Positions 40,594-50,070 of a DNA stretch of 64,000 nucleotides are shown here, in pieces. The position numbers and the translations under genes were made by a program. Each line of letters starts with the position of its first letter. The first letter of the stretch is position 1. Source of the stretch: Gilvimarinus chinensis DSM 19667 (GTDB lineage: Bacteria; Pseudomonadota; Gammaproteobacteria; Pseudomonadales; Cellvibrionaceae); NCBI RefSeq assembly GCF_000377745.1, contig NZ_KB898708.1, forward strand, positions 186,001 through 250,000, read 5' to 3'. Below the pieces are notes generated by a model that was given only the letters and a program-made list of their open reading frames with translations, was not told the origin of the DNA and searched no databases.

Positions 40594-43500
40594 TCAGGCT
40601 GGCTCACAAAGGCTGTCAGAATCCAAATATTTCCGTACATCAACCCTATCAATTTGCTCTGGAGGCAAAAACCGTTTTGCGTACTCCACGTACACGCCAC
40701 TGGTTAAAAACAGCTCAAACGTATCTTTGTCCACATGCCTGTCTTGCACCATTTTAAATAAAATATCCATCGCAACGCTGACAGTTTTCGCCTTTTTATA
40801 GGGACGGTCCGAGGCCGTGAGCGCCTCAAAGATATCAGCAACAATCAATATTTTATCAGGAACGGTTAACTCCTCAGCGCGTAAACCTCGGGGGTACCCC
40901 TCACCATTCATTGCTTCGTGATGGGTTGATGCGTAGCGCGGTACTCGTTTTAATTCTGGCGGGAAAGGCAGTCGATCCAGCATTCTAATTGTACTGATGA
41001 TGTGCTCATTTATTTTGAATCGATCCTCAGCATTTAACGTTCCTCGAGATACCGACAGATTATAAATTTCACCTAAATTATAGAGATTTTCCGGAACTTG
41101 CATGGTGATACCAAAGTGGGCCGGGTATTCGGTTTTCCGAGCACGAGGAATGATATGTTCTATTTTGTCCGCCAACAGTTTTTCAAGGACTGGAAGCTCC
41201 CTTCCCTCACGTGGGGTCAATTGGTTTAACCTACGCTCTTCAGCGGGTGACAAGCCCAGCCGGTCATCAAAATGCCTCAGCCAATTAGCAGCACCAATAC
41301 GTTTTATACGATCAACCGCCGAGCGGTCTAAATACTCGCCGCCCACATTACATTGCGCAATAAACCTAAAGTCTTCTTGTAGGGTATTTTGACTCTTTAT
41401 AAGCTCTGCTTTTAATTTTACTTCATCTTGTGGCGCTACCTTCAACTTACGTTCGTAGTTCAGCTCTGCATCGCGCCAAAGCACTTCAAAACGCATTCTC
41501 ACTTCATGGATACGGTTGTAAATCGTTTCGAGTTTACTGCCTTTGTCTACAATATGCTCAGGTGTGGTGATTTTCCCGCAATCATGAAGCCAGGCGGCTA
41601 TTTTAAACTCTCGATGCTCATCTTCATTATTGAAGCGAAAACGTTCAAACGCCGGGTGATTAGAGCGATGAGCCGCATCAGCCAACATCAAACCTAACTC
41701 CGGTACACGAGCACAATGCCCTCCTGTATAAGGGGACTTTTCGTCGATCGCTTCTGCAATCAACTGGATAAAAGAGTCCATCAAAGAGCGCTGCTGCTCT
41801 TCGTGCTTCTGAATAGCCTCTGCCATATCCACCATTGACTGGGACAACTCATGCAGCTCGTTAATGCGCGAGGGGCAATAGCTCACTTGATCATATTGAC
41901 GCTGCTTTACTTTTTCGCTTTTATCAAATAACTGACGTATAGGGCGTACGACGGGGATTGAACTGAACCAACAGGCCGGCAGCAGTAGCAGTAGAAATAA
42001 ACCCGTCACCAGCAATGAAATTTTGATTCTACTTAAGCTTCCCTGGAGAATTTCCCGAGCCGGGATAACCGCCGCAAAATAGTCAGTGTCATCTTCTTGA
42101 GGGAGAAGCTTGTCAACAAATACAAAATGTCGCTCCCCTTTTAGGTGTACTGATTGCATAGTTCCAAGTTGCTGGGGCGCGCCGAGCATGTCAAGCAAAA
42201 CTTTGTAGGGCACCACGGATAAATTTCGTTCACTGTCATCCGCTTTAAACCAACGATTTTCAAGCTGAGCGAGATGCTCAGGGGTTAAGCTATCCAGAGC
42301 TCGGTTAAGAAGCGGAACGAGGGGCTCTAATCGTGGCGAGGCCAGCAAATGTAAGCTTTCAGATATTGTGTGGCCCGAGGCTGGTAACGTCGGACCAATC
42401 TGTATGTTTTCAATAAAGTGTTCACGAGCGTTATAGCGCAATATCACTTGCGCATCTATAGTCGCATAGACGCGCTTCTCACTCACCGCCCTCAAGGCCT
42501 CTTTGGTGGAAGCCACGTCCACCAATATAATTTCAGGGTGGTGTTGAGAGAGCACATCATACAACGACCAGCCCTCAGGTATTGCTACGGTTTTTCCAGC
42601 TAGCTGAGCCAGCGACATCACGGGAGGATTCTCTACATGGGACACGGCGCTGTATGGAATCTTGAGTAATGCTTTGCTCCTTGGCCCGAGCTGACGATTA
42701 CTTTCGCTCCCTTGTAAGGGTTGAATCAGATCTATCTCCCCCTCTTTAAATTTACCCATAAGTTCAGGCCAGGAATAACCATTAATAAACTGAATAGGCA
42801 AATCAAGGCTCTTTGCCATTAAACGAATAATGTCCACAGCATAGCCTTTGGGCTCACCCGCAACCGAAAAATCAATAGGTGGCCAATCCGTTTCATTAGA
42901 CACTTTTAGTGCGCCTAGCGAACGAATGTATTCACGCTCATCGTTCGTTAACGGTAAAGGAGTAATATTTAGGTCTTCTCGATAGTAGTCGGCCAGTTGA
43001 TTTGATGCGATAACCGTTCCCTGATTATCGTAGACAAAGACTTCACTGCCTTTGCCCAGTGAGTTTTCTTTCAGGTAGGTGGAAAAAGACTGCAGTGTTA
43101 CGTCGATACCAAGCACGGCCTCACTGTTAGGTATTTTTATAGAAAATGTATTACCTGGATCTTGAGTGTATTGAAACATATACGGAGCGGAACGTTGGGC
43201 CTGATGCTTAGCGTTAGTGAACCACATTCTCTGGCGTACATCGTAGCTAGTGGACTCTGTGCGAGAGTGGCGAGTTCGAAGATTTTGGTCTACAAACTCC
43301 AGCCTTCTAACTCTTTTGCCTTGCTGCTCAAAAACCCGATTTATGACCCAGCGGTCTTCGGCTTGAGCTTGTAGCTGACTACGGATTTTAGGGCTGTTAT
43401 TCAGATTGATAACTTCATAAAAGTCTCCGCTGGGAAACCCTACATAAATGCTGAAAAAAATGTTGTTACTCAACATCACTTCAGCAAATAAGTCGCGCAT

Positions 43501-43779
43501 ACTCACCTGATCGGTCTCGGGCTCCAACAAGGCCGGGTACCGCGAGATCAGACGGGTTAGCTGAATACCCCGACGCTCTTCCTCCTCAATGAACTGGCTC
43601 GTGCTTAGAGCGGCAAGTTGATACTTATTTACTGTGGCCTCAATAGCCATGGTACGAGTAAAGTAATATTGCAGCACAATCGCCAAAAACGCCGTTAACA
43701 GCATCGTCATAGCGACGGTAGATACCACAAGAGTACGTATAGAGATACGAAAAGGTTTATGAGTCGGGTCGTGGGGCAC
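40594..43779 (-). CDS. Membrane sensor with solute-binding domain and HD-GYP phosphodiesterase
   Basis: 1061 residues. N-terminal membrane helix (about 15-38), a dCache-like extracellular domain (40-270), a type 3 periplasmic solute-binding-like domain (about 280-510, from LGALKVSNETDWPPIDF), a second membrane helix (about 590-610), HAMP-like linker, coiled coil, then HD-GYP: GHCARVPEL, HDCGKI, and HHEAMNGEGYPRG with the GYP motif intact, then DIFEALTASDRPYK. HD-GYP domains hydrolyse c-di-GMP. A long insertion (about 170 residues) separates the HD motif from the HHE..GYP part. It would sense a small solute outside and lower c-di-GMP inside. It is transcribed alone. Confidence 0.85.
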   Translation of the reverse strand: MPHDPTHKPFRISIRTLVVSTVAMTMLLTAFLAIVLQYYFTRTMAIEATVNKYQLAALSTSQFIEEEERRGIQLTRLISRYPALLEPETDQVSMRDLFAEVMLSNNIFFSIYVGFPSGDFYEVINLNNSPKIRSQLQAQAEDRWVINRVFEQQGKRVRRLEFVDQNLRTRHSRTESTSYDVRQRMWFTNAKHQAQRSAPYMFQYTQDPGNTFSIKIPNSEAVLGIDVTLQSFSTYLKENSLGKGSEVFVYDNQGTVIASNQLADYYREDLNITPLPLTNDEREYIRSLGALKVSNETDWPPIDFSVAGEPKGYAVDIIRLMAKSLDLPIQFINGYSWPELMGKFKEGEIDLIQPLQGSESNRQLGPRSKALLKIPYSAVSHVENPPVMSLAQLAGKTVAIPEGWSLYDVLSQHHPEIILVDVASTKEALRAVSEKRVYATIDAQVILRYNAREHFIENIQIGPTLPASGHTISESLHLLASPRLEPLVPLLNRALDSLTPEHLAQLENRWFKADDSERNLSVVPYKVLLDMLGAPQQLGTMQSVHLKGERHFVFVDKLLPQEDDTDYFAAVIPAREILQGSLSRIKISLLVTGLFLLLLLPACWFSSIPVVRPIRQLFDKSEKVKQRQYDQVSYCPSRINELHELSQSMVDMAEAIQKHEEQQRSLMDSFIQLIAEAIDEKSPYTGGHCARVPELGLMLADAAHRSNHPAFERFRFNNEDEHREFKIAAWLHDCGKITTPEHIVDKGSKLETIYNRIHEVRMRFEVLWRDAELNYERKLKVAPQDEVKLKAELIKSQNTLQEDFRFIAQCNVGGEYLDRSAVDRIKRIGAANWLRHFDDRLGLSPAEERRLNQLTPREGRELPVLEKLLADKIEHIIPRARKTEYPAHFGITMQVPENLYNLGEIYNLSVSRGTLNAEDRFKINEHIISTIRMLDRLPFPPELKRVPRYASTHHEAMNGEGYPRGLRAEELTVPDKILIVADIFEALTASDRPYKKAKTVSVAMDILFKMVQDRHVDKDTFELFLTSGVYVEYAKRFLPPEQIDRVDVRKYLDSDSLCEPA

Positions 43780-44445
43780 GGCGGGTGTCCTTTTTGGCCG
43801 TTGTTTAACCTCAGACTATATACCCTGCGGATATAGATGCCAAATAGAGCCCTCTAATTAACCCCCTCAATGAAATAGTACCCAAGTTACCGCTGCAGAT
43901 ATTTCCGATGCCAAAGGCCCACTACATTGTGCCCTCAATCAGGAGCTACAGATTTTGTTATCGATAAAAAATAGCGCATAGAAGTGACCTTTTCATCCAT
44001 AAAAATATGAGAACGTTAAAGCCTTCAATCGCAACTTAATAATACACGCGTGTTTTTGCTATGCAGGCTGCCCCGAAACAACGCCATTGAAATGCTCCCA
44101 GGGCTCTGAAAACCACTAACACCTTGAAACAAGCGCTGCTTCATTTTTGTTATTAGCACAAAGTTTATAATTTCAATTCGTAAAAAATGCGATCAAAGCA
44201 ACCATTTTTTGTGATCACATTCGCTTTATTTTCCGTCCTGGCACCTCACCCGAAAACGCCCCCTCGATATACTTTTTAGTGCTGTATCGAATCTCGTTTG
44301 ACTGAAACAATCACAATAAAAGCAAACGCCTCAGCTCGGTACCATCCCGGTCAAAACTGTTTGTGCAGCAAAAAAACCAGCGGGCAAATGATTGCCTGGT
44401 GTCTGGTGAACGTCAAAAATAAATGAAATAAGGAGACAACGCCAA
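43780..44445. other. Long upstream region of the cellulase gene
   Basis: 666 bases, AT-rich near the middle, no gene supported. Palindromes ACACGCGTGT (44044-44053) and TGTGATCACA (44210-44219) could be regulator sites. Ribosome site AAGGAGA lies 10 bases before the ATG at 44446. The left end should hold the promoter of the HD-GYP gene. A long leader or regulated region is usual for secreted glycanase genes. Confidence 0.45.
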
Positions 44446-45957
44446 ATGAAGTTTTCAACAATGAAAAAGCTCAGCGCAGTGGCGGTGCTGGGCGCGAGCC
44501 TGAGTTACTTACCTTTGACCAATGCCCAAACGGCCAGTTGTACCTATGCCGTTACCAACGACTGGGGCGCGGGTGCAACGGCGAATATCGTCATCACCAA
44601 TACGGGTACCACATCCATTAACGGGTGGAATGTAAGCTGGGAGTATCAGTCAAACACCGTGAGCAATCTGTGGAATGCGAGTTTGAGTGGCTCTAACCCC
44701 TACTCGGCGTCTAATTTAAGCTGGAACAGCAGTATTCAGCCTGGCCAGAGCATAAGTTTTGGGATGCAGGTTAATGCCCCCAATGGGGTAGAAACCGTTG
44801 CGGTGACGGGCGATATCTGCGACGCGGCAAGCTCATCGTCCAGCAGCTCTTCGGTATCCAGCTCCAGTAGTTCGTCCGTAAGCTCCAGCAGCTCATCAAG
44901 CTCAAGCAGTTCAAGCAGCGGCAATAGTTTAACCGCCGTTGAGCTGACCGGTGAAATGGGTGTGGGGTGGAACCTGGGCAATACCCTGGACGCCATTGGC
45001 GGTGAGACGGCCTGGGGCAACCCGGAAACCACACAGGCATTGATTGATTCGGTGGCGAACGCCGGCTTTAAAACCATTCGCGTGCCTGTGGCCTGGAGTA
45101 AGTTTTCCGACCCTGCAAATTTTGTGATCGAGCAAAGCTGGATGAATCGCGTAGAAGAAGTGGTGAACTACGCGCTCAATGCCGACTTGTATGTGGTTAT
45201 GAACATTCATTGGGATGAGGGCTGGATGCAACCCACCTACGCCCAACAAGAGTATGTGAATAATCGCCTGGCCATTATGTGGGAGCAAATTGCGACCCAT
45301 TTTGAGGGTTACGATGATCGCCTGCTATTTGCTGGTACCAATGAAGTGATGGTCGAGGGCGATTATGGCACGCCCACCGAGGAGTATTACACCGTACAAA
45401 ATAGCTTTAACCAAACGTTTGTGGATACAGTGCGGGCAACCGGTGGTAATAACGCTGACCGTTATATTGTGGTTCAGGGGTTTAACACCAATATTGATCA
45501 CACGATCAATTTTGCCGAGATCCCCACCGACCCGACGACGGATCGCTTGTTGATGGAAGTGCATTACTACGACCCTTACAATTTCACCTTAAACCAAAGC
45601 AGCAACATCACCCAGTGGGGCTCAATTGCCACTGACCCGAATGCGACTGAAACCTGGGCTAACGAATCATTCGTTGATTATCAGTTCAGCCGCATGCAAA
45701 CACACTTTGTGAATCAAGGTATTGGCGTTATTTTGGGTGAATACGGGGTAATCTCCCGCCAGAATGTGTCGGGCCACGAGGTGTATCGCAATTACTGGAA
45801 CGAGTACATTACCCAGTCGGCGGTAGACCACCAGTTGGTACCTGTGTATTGGGATAACGGCTACGCCGGTAACGGCGGTTTTGCGCTGTTTGATCGCTAC
45901 AGTGGCGCCGAGATAGAGCCAGATTTGATCGACGCCATCACCAGCGCGATCGAATAA
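44446..45957 (+). CDS. Secreted GH5 endoglucanase with CBM2 and poly-serine linker
   Basis: 503 residues: signal peptide (to about 28, TNAQTA), a CBM2-type cellulose-binding module (about 30-123, ASCTYAVTNDWGAGATANIVI to VTGDIC with two Cys at the ends), a serine-rich linker of about 30 residues, then a GH5 catalytic domain (from GWNLGNTLDAIG). Catalytic acid/base Glu300 (AGTNEVM) and nucleophile Glu432 (LGEYGV) are in place; WNLGNTLDA and ETAWGNP recall GH5 subfamily 4. Acid/base context TNEVM replaces the common NEP. The enzyme would cut beta-1,4-glucans outside the cell. A hairpin follows the stop. Poly-Ser linkers are typical of Cellvibrionales glycanases. Confidence 0.92.
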   Translation: MKFSTMKKLSAVAVLGASLSYLPLTNAQTASCTYAVTNDWGAGATANIVITNTGTTSINGWNVSWEYQSNTVSNLWNASLSGSNPYSASNLSWNSSIQPGQSISFGMQVNAPNGVETVAVTGDICDAASSSSSSSSVSSSSSSSVSSSSSSSSSSSSSGNSLTAVELTGEMGVGWNLGNTLDAIGGETAWGNPETTQALIDSVANAGFKTIRVPVAWSKFSDPANFVIEQSWMNRVEEVVNYALNADLYVVMNIHWDEGWMQPTYAQQEYVNNRLAIMWEQIATHFEGYDDRLLFAGTNEVMVEGDYGTPTEEYYTVQNSFNQTFVDTVRATGGNNADRYIVVQGFNTNIDHTINFAEIPTDPTTDRLLMEVHYYDPYNFTLNQSSNITQWGSIATDPNATETWANESFVDYQFSRMQTHFVNQGIGVILGEYGVISRQNVSGHEVYRNYWNEYITQSAVDHQLVPVYWDNGYAGNGGFALFDRYSGAEIEPDLIDAITSAIE

Positions 45958-45964
45958 TTACGTT

Positions 45965-45994
45965 CACTGCGGGCGGCGTAACGCTGCCCGCAGT
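45965..45994 (+). terminator. Stem-loop after the cellulase gene
   Basis: CACTGCGGGC (45965-45974) and GCCCGCAGTG (45985-45994) form a perfect 10-bp stem six bases after the stop. No T run follows. The remainder up to 46178 has no gene. Confidence 0.55.
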
Positions 45995-46178
45995 GTCGAA
46001 ACATAAAACTTTCTTAATCGTTTTAGACGTTGACTTAATGGCTTTGCCCTAAGTGGATAGCGACCAAAGGGGCAGACTTTTGATTGACCATACCCCCTAC
46101 CCGCTGCCCCTCGCTTACAAAAATGCGCTCAGCTCCCCTGAGTTAGCTTTTTATAGGCGCGATCCTCGTTGAAAGTCG

Positions 46179-46892
46179 TTAGCTTTCAGGACCATTAATC
46201 GCCTGACGGAGAGTTTGGATAATCGCATCGCTTTCGCTGTAGGCACCAAAAATCCCGCCCTCGTGGCTTAGGCTGCTTAATGTATTCTGGTGCAGCTGTT
46301 CGTTGGCCGCGCCGCAGCAGTCGTTCAGCAGCAGGCAGTCAAAGCCCCTGTCATTGGCTTCGCGCATCGTCGATGATACGCAGACATCCGTAGTAACCCC
46401 CAACAGAATCAAATGACGAACTTGTCGCGTGCGTAAAATATGCTCGAAATCGGTGGCATAAAATGCGCTGTTGCCAGGCTTATCGACAACAATTTCGCCC
46501 GGCTGTGGCGTAAAACCTGGGTAAAAGTCGCAGCCCTTTTCACCGCGTACCAGCAGGCGGCCCAGTGGTCCGGCTTTACCCACGGGTGAGTCTTGCCGCA
46601 GCCCCTTGCGGCGCTTGTTGTCTTGCAGGTCCAACAACTCCGGGCGATGACTTTCACGGGTGTGAATAATTAAAAATGGGTGCTGCCGCGCTGCGCGCAA
46701 AAAATCTTGCGCCGGCTCAATGGCTTGGCGCAGATGACTCACATCCTCACCTAGACTGGCAAAATAACCCTCTTCAGCGAGAAAATCCCGCTGCATATCA
46801 ATCACGACAATCGCTGTATTTTCAGGGCCCCAAGACCCCGACAGGGGCCAAGGGTAAGGTATCGTTTGCGCCACAGAAGCAAACGTACTCAT
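46179..46892 (-). CDS. Isochorismatase-family cysteine hydrolase (amidase-like)
   Basis: 237 residues. Catalytic triad positions are visible: Asp in VVIDMQRDF, Lys in the middle (KPGNSAFYATDF region), and Cys in GVTTDVCVSSTMREANDRGFD. Family members hydrolyse ureido or amide bonds (biuret, ureidoacrylate, nicotinamide). With the substrate-binding protein just upstream (4-base ATGA overlap), a nitrogen compound such as biuret, urea derivative or similar is the best guess. The start ATG at 46890-46892 has AGGAGA eight bases upstream; the frame runs further into the upstream gene. Confidence 0.82.
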   Translation of the reverse strand: MSTFASVAQTIPYPWPLSGSWGPENTAIVVIDMQRDFLAEEGYFASLGEDVSHLRQAIEPAQDFLRAARQHPFLIIHTRESHRPELLDLQDNKRRKGLRQDSPVGKAGPLGRLLVRGEKGCDFYPGFTPQPGEIVVDKPGNSAFYATDFEHILRTRQVRHLILLGVTTDVCVSSTMREANDRGFDCLLLNDCCGAANEQLHQNTLSSLSHEGGIFGAYSESDAIIQTLRQAINGPES

Positions 46893-47944
46893 GGCTGAAT
46901 CTCCTGCATCCATTGAGTAGAAAAGCGCAGCTTGACATTTTCCTCGCTGCCTATCACTGAGCCAGTACCCGTTTCTATGCCTATAAAGTCAGCACTAGGT
47001 GCTCCATCTCCAAGCAGCCCGTGGGCAAAAGCAAAGTCAGCGATTCTTTCCATCGTTACAGTGAAGCTGTCAGAGGTTACATAGCTCAGTCCTTCCTGAG
47101 CGTTAAAGAACTCTATCGTGGCCAACTGTGAATTTAGGTCCTCAGCCGTGGTGTTAAGTTGCTCGGCCATGTATTGAACAAATTGAGTGTGCTCGGGATG
47201 ATCGGGGTCAAGCATGGCGGTGGTTTCATACCATGCACCGGCAAGTGCTTTACCTAAATTGGGCTCACGCGCCAGAGTCTCGGTGTGGACAATAAGGCCG
47301 TCGACAATTTCCCCGTGAATATCAGATGAATCAAATACTAATGAAGTGTCATCGAATTGATTAAGAATTTGACTTAATTGTGGTTTCCAGGTGGCAACAA
47401 CTTCCGTGGAAGAGTCAGTGAAAATCGAGCCAATATCCGCATCAGAGGTATTGACAACAGTGATGTCCTGTTCGCTCAACCCTACACTGTCGAGGGCTCT
47501 CGCAAGCATATAATGAGAACCTGATAATTCAACCAAATTAACGCGCTTTCCCTTAATGGATTCTAAACTTACCTCTTTACCGCGCATGACTATGCCATCA
47601 CTGCCTGCTGAAGTACTCATGGGCAAAACAACGGTGGTATCAACCCCAGAAGCAGCAGGAATAGTTAACGCATCGAGTGTAATCGCAACAGAACCGTCGA
47701 AGGTGCCAGCGGCAAACTGTGTTTGAGCCTCGATATAATCATTGAGTTGCACCGCTTGTAGACCAAAGCCATATTTCTGGCCCCACTTTTGTAAAATTCC
47801 ATGATCTTGCGCATAACCCAAAGGCATAGTTCCGGCATAAATGGTCCATGCTATTTTGTACTGATCTTCGGCTTGCGCCAGCGAAGCGCTGGCAGCTAAA
47901 CCAAGAGCAAAAAAAGAGATGGGCCGGGCGAGCTTATTCAACAT
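46889..47944 (-). CDS. ABC transporter substrate-binding protein (NitT/TauT or urea-carboxylase-associated type)
   Basis: 351 residues: signal peptide (ASLAQAEDQ), then a type 2 solute-binding fold (YKIAWTIYAGTMPLGYAQDHGILQKWG; FAAGTFDGSVAITLDALTI). It resembles the putative urea/amide-region binding proteins and NrtA/TauA relatives. No permease or ATPase gene is in the window, so either the transporter is encoded elsewhere or the protein acts with a different partner. It overlaps the hydrolase by ATGA. Confidence 0.75.
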   Translation of the reverse strand: MLNKLARPISFFALGLAASASLAQAEDQYKIAWTIYAGTMPLGYAQDHGILQKWGQKYGFGLQAVQLNDYIEAQTQFAAGTFDGSVAITLDALTIPAASGVDTTVVLPMSTSAGSDGIVMRGKEVSLESIKGKRVNLVELSGSHYMLARALDSVGLSEQDITVVNTSDADIGSIFTDSSTEVVATWKPQLSQILNQFDDTSLVFDSSDIHGEIVDGLIVHTETLAREPNLGKALAGAWYETTAMLDPDHPEHTQFVQYMAEQLNTTAEDLNSQLATIEFFNAQEGLSYVTSDSFTVTMERIADFAFAHGLLGDGAPSADFIGIETGTGSVIGSEENVKLRFSTQWMQEIQP

Positions 47945-48021
47945 CGTATAACTCCTGCTGAGTGACTGTAGACTCAGATTAACCCGATATTTTGGCGCTT
48001 AAAATGACCATATATGCCAGC

Positions 48022-48957
48022 CTACTTGTTATTTTTCGCAAGTTTTGATTTTGTCAATAAACTCAGTGACTTACCTATTACAGGGCGGTTCTTATCTTCC
48101 ATTTTACGGTATGCAAAACTCATAACAGAAGTTCTTTTGATCTGTTTTGCAAGAATGCTGGTTAACCTTCCCTGAGCCACAAGGGGCGCAGCGTACTGGG
48201 CGGGCATAAAACCAACATAACGTCCCGACAAAATCAAAAACGCGATCGCCTCAAGGTTGGCTGTATAACTCACATCTGCCAGCAAGTCGTAGCCCAGACA
48301 CTCAATATCAGCTTCGTTTAAAAAATTCCGAGCCGCAAAATTCTGATACTTTAAAGTCTCGATCAGCTGACCGTCTGTCACTCCCTGTGAGTGGAGTATG
48401 GCAGCAGGGTTATTTGGAGCCGCGTATAAATAGTCAACCTCTTCATAGAGGGGGCGATACTGCAAAGCATCGTGATACCTTTCAAAAATTCCGAGAGCGA
48501 TATCAATTCGTTTGTCCAATAAGTACTTTTCTAATTCGTAGGGGTTTTTTATATACAGATCTATGTGCAGCTCACCGTCAAAATAATTACTTAACTCGGA
48601 AATTGCCTGATCCAAACTAAAGCGGGTTTCGCCAATAATGTTATCAATTACCCCTATCGCCACCCTGCCAGACCCGCGCCCTCCCAAGCTATCCATTCGA
48701 TTCTCGAACGATCGAAATGAAGAAAAAAGTTTGATTGCCTCTTCTGCCACCTGCCGCCCCTCATCGGTAAGACGAAACCCTTGTCGGCCTCGCTCGCACA
48801 ACACCAAACCCAAGCGGGTTTCAAGCGCACTTAAACTTCGACTTATCACCGAGGTATCTTTGTTGAGCAAAGTTTGGGCGTTGGACACACCATTTGCCTC
48901 AATAACGGCTAAGAAAATTTCCAGTCCCTTTATTACCCCACTATCCACCTTCATCAT
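48022..48957 (-). CDS. LysR-family transcriptional regulator
   Basis: 311 residues: N-terminal winged helix (GLEIFLAVIEANGVSNAQTLLNKDTSVISRSLSALETRLGL), then an effector-binding periplasmic-type domain. It is 77 bases upstream of the substrate-binding protein gene in the same direction, so it probably regulates that gene and itself. The HTH is less typical in wording (NAQTLLNKDTSVISRSL) than most LysR proteins but clear. Ligand unknown. Confidence 0.85.
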   Translation of the reverse strand: MMKVDSGVIKGLEIFLAVIEANGVSNAQTLLNKDTSVISRSLSALETRLGLVLCERGRQGFRLTDEGRQVAEEAIKLFSSFRSFENRMDSLGGRGSGRVAIGVIDNIIGETRFSLDQAISELSNYFDGELHIDLYIKNPYELEKYLLDKRIDIALGIFERYHDALQYRPLYEEVDYLYAAPNNPAAILHSQGVTDGQLIETLKYQNFAARNFLNEADIECLGYDLLADVSYTANLEAIAFLILSGRYVGFMPAQYAAPLVAQGRLTSILAKQIKRTSVMSFAYRKMEDKNRPVIGKSLSLLTKSKLAKNNK

Positions 48958-49153
48958 AGCTGCAACCCTTTTGAACTTAACATTCAGTTTTTACCGCCAC
49001 CAGAATACGCACACAGCTTTCAAAATCGAAACACAGAAAAGTTTTGTAATCTCCTGTAATTCTTTTTTTACAAACAGCCGAATATCATCTTCATCTTAAA
49101 ACAGACCAAACACTTAAAAACCAACCACTATAACCCAAGGGCTTTACTGCTTC

Positions 49154-50041
49154 ATGAAAAATATTCGACTCTCAAAAATATTCATCATGTCGCTCACTCT
49201 ATTAACGGCTACAGCCACTGAAAGTTACGCAGAACCATTAACACCCGAAGAAAAAGACACTATTCAGAACCAATTAATGGAAGCGAAAAGCACTCTAAGT
49301 GAGCTTGACCATCGTTTAGAGTGCTATGAGATAACTGACCAAAAACTTCAAACACAAAGCCTATCGTTACAAGAAAATTCAGCAAACTTACGCCGCAAAG
49401 AGCAACAACTAAATCAAGAAATAAGCGTGACACAGAACACTTTAAGCAACCTTACCGATCAGAGCGCCGATCTGAAGAATAAACTAACAACTAGCCGTAA
49501 GAGTATTGAAGCATCACTGCGAAGGGTTAAATCCATTCAAAGTCAAATTGCCTCATGCAAAAAAGATTTGTGGATATTAGGCTTTACATGTGATTGGGCT
49601 AGCGAAATTATGGGGCTAACTAACATAATACGCGAACAAAACCACAACCTTAACGTGATGCTGAAAAAACAAAAAATACTTGAAGGCATCATGAGCAACC
49701 TGAAGCTGCAGTATGACGAGGCCAGCCAGAAGAGCCTTACCTACCAAAAAAATGCCCAAAAAACCTCTGCTCAAATAAAAAAGGTGGAAGCCGGGATTAA
49801 AGAAACCAAAAAAACTTTAGCGCACCTTCGTATTCAAAAGCAAGAATTCGGGCGATCCCTTCAGACGTTAAAGCAGTCTCTGAAAACACTTGACACATTA
49901 GACCCGGAGTCCCAACGCCGGTACTACCAGAACAAACTTAGACGTGAGACAGAAACCCTGAGCTCATCCATGCTGGCAACCCAAAAGACCTTAAAGAACA
50001 ATCATCTGAAACTGCCTGACGGCAACTTTGCCTGCTTGTAA
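49154..50041 (+). CDS. Exported coiled-coil protein of unknown function
   Basis: 295 residues: signal peptide (MKNIRLSKIFIMSLTLLTATATESYAEP) and then nearly all coiled coil, with heptads such as LRRKEQQLNQEISVTQNTL and IKKVEAGIKETKKTLAHL. A hydrophobic break with two Cys (SCKKDLWILGFTCDW, about 135-150) sits in the middle and could be a helical hairpin turn with a disulfide; a third Cys is at CYEI near residue 57 and one at the C-terminus. First gene of an AT-rich three-gene operon; the next follows after 29 bases. I do not recognise a family. Confidence 0.65.
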   Translation: MKNIRLSKIFIMSLTLLTATATESYAEPLTPEEKDTIQNQLMEAKSTLSELDHRLECYEITDQKLQTQSLSLQENSANLRRKEQQLNQEISVTQNTLSNLTDQSADLKNKLTTSRKSIEASLRRVKSIQSQIASCKKDLWILGFTCDWASEIMGLTNIIREQNHNLNVMLKKQKILEGIMSNLKLQYDEASQKSLTYQKNAQKTSAQIKKVEAGIKETKKTLAHLRIQKQEFGRSLQTLKQSLKTLDTLDPESQRRYYQNKLRRETETLSSSMLATQKTLKNNHLKLPDGNFACL

Positions 50042-50070
50042 ACCCATAACCCGAAAAAGAGGACACAGTC

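Noticed and set aside
44210-44219. TGTGATCACA as a CRP site before the cellulase gene
   Set aside because: The two half-sites have no 6-base spacer, so the sequence does not fit the CRP consensus; I keep it only as an unassigned palindrome.
44736-45300. Long minus-strand frames opposite the cellulase linker and catalytic domain
   Set aside because: They are shadows of the poly-serine codons and of the GH5 frame, which has clear catalytic residues and a signal peptide.
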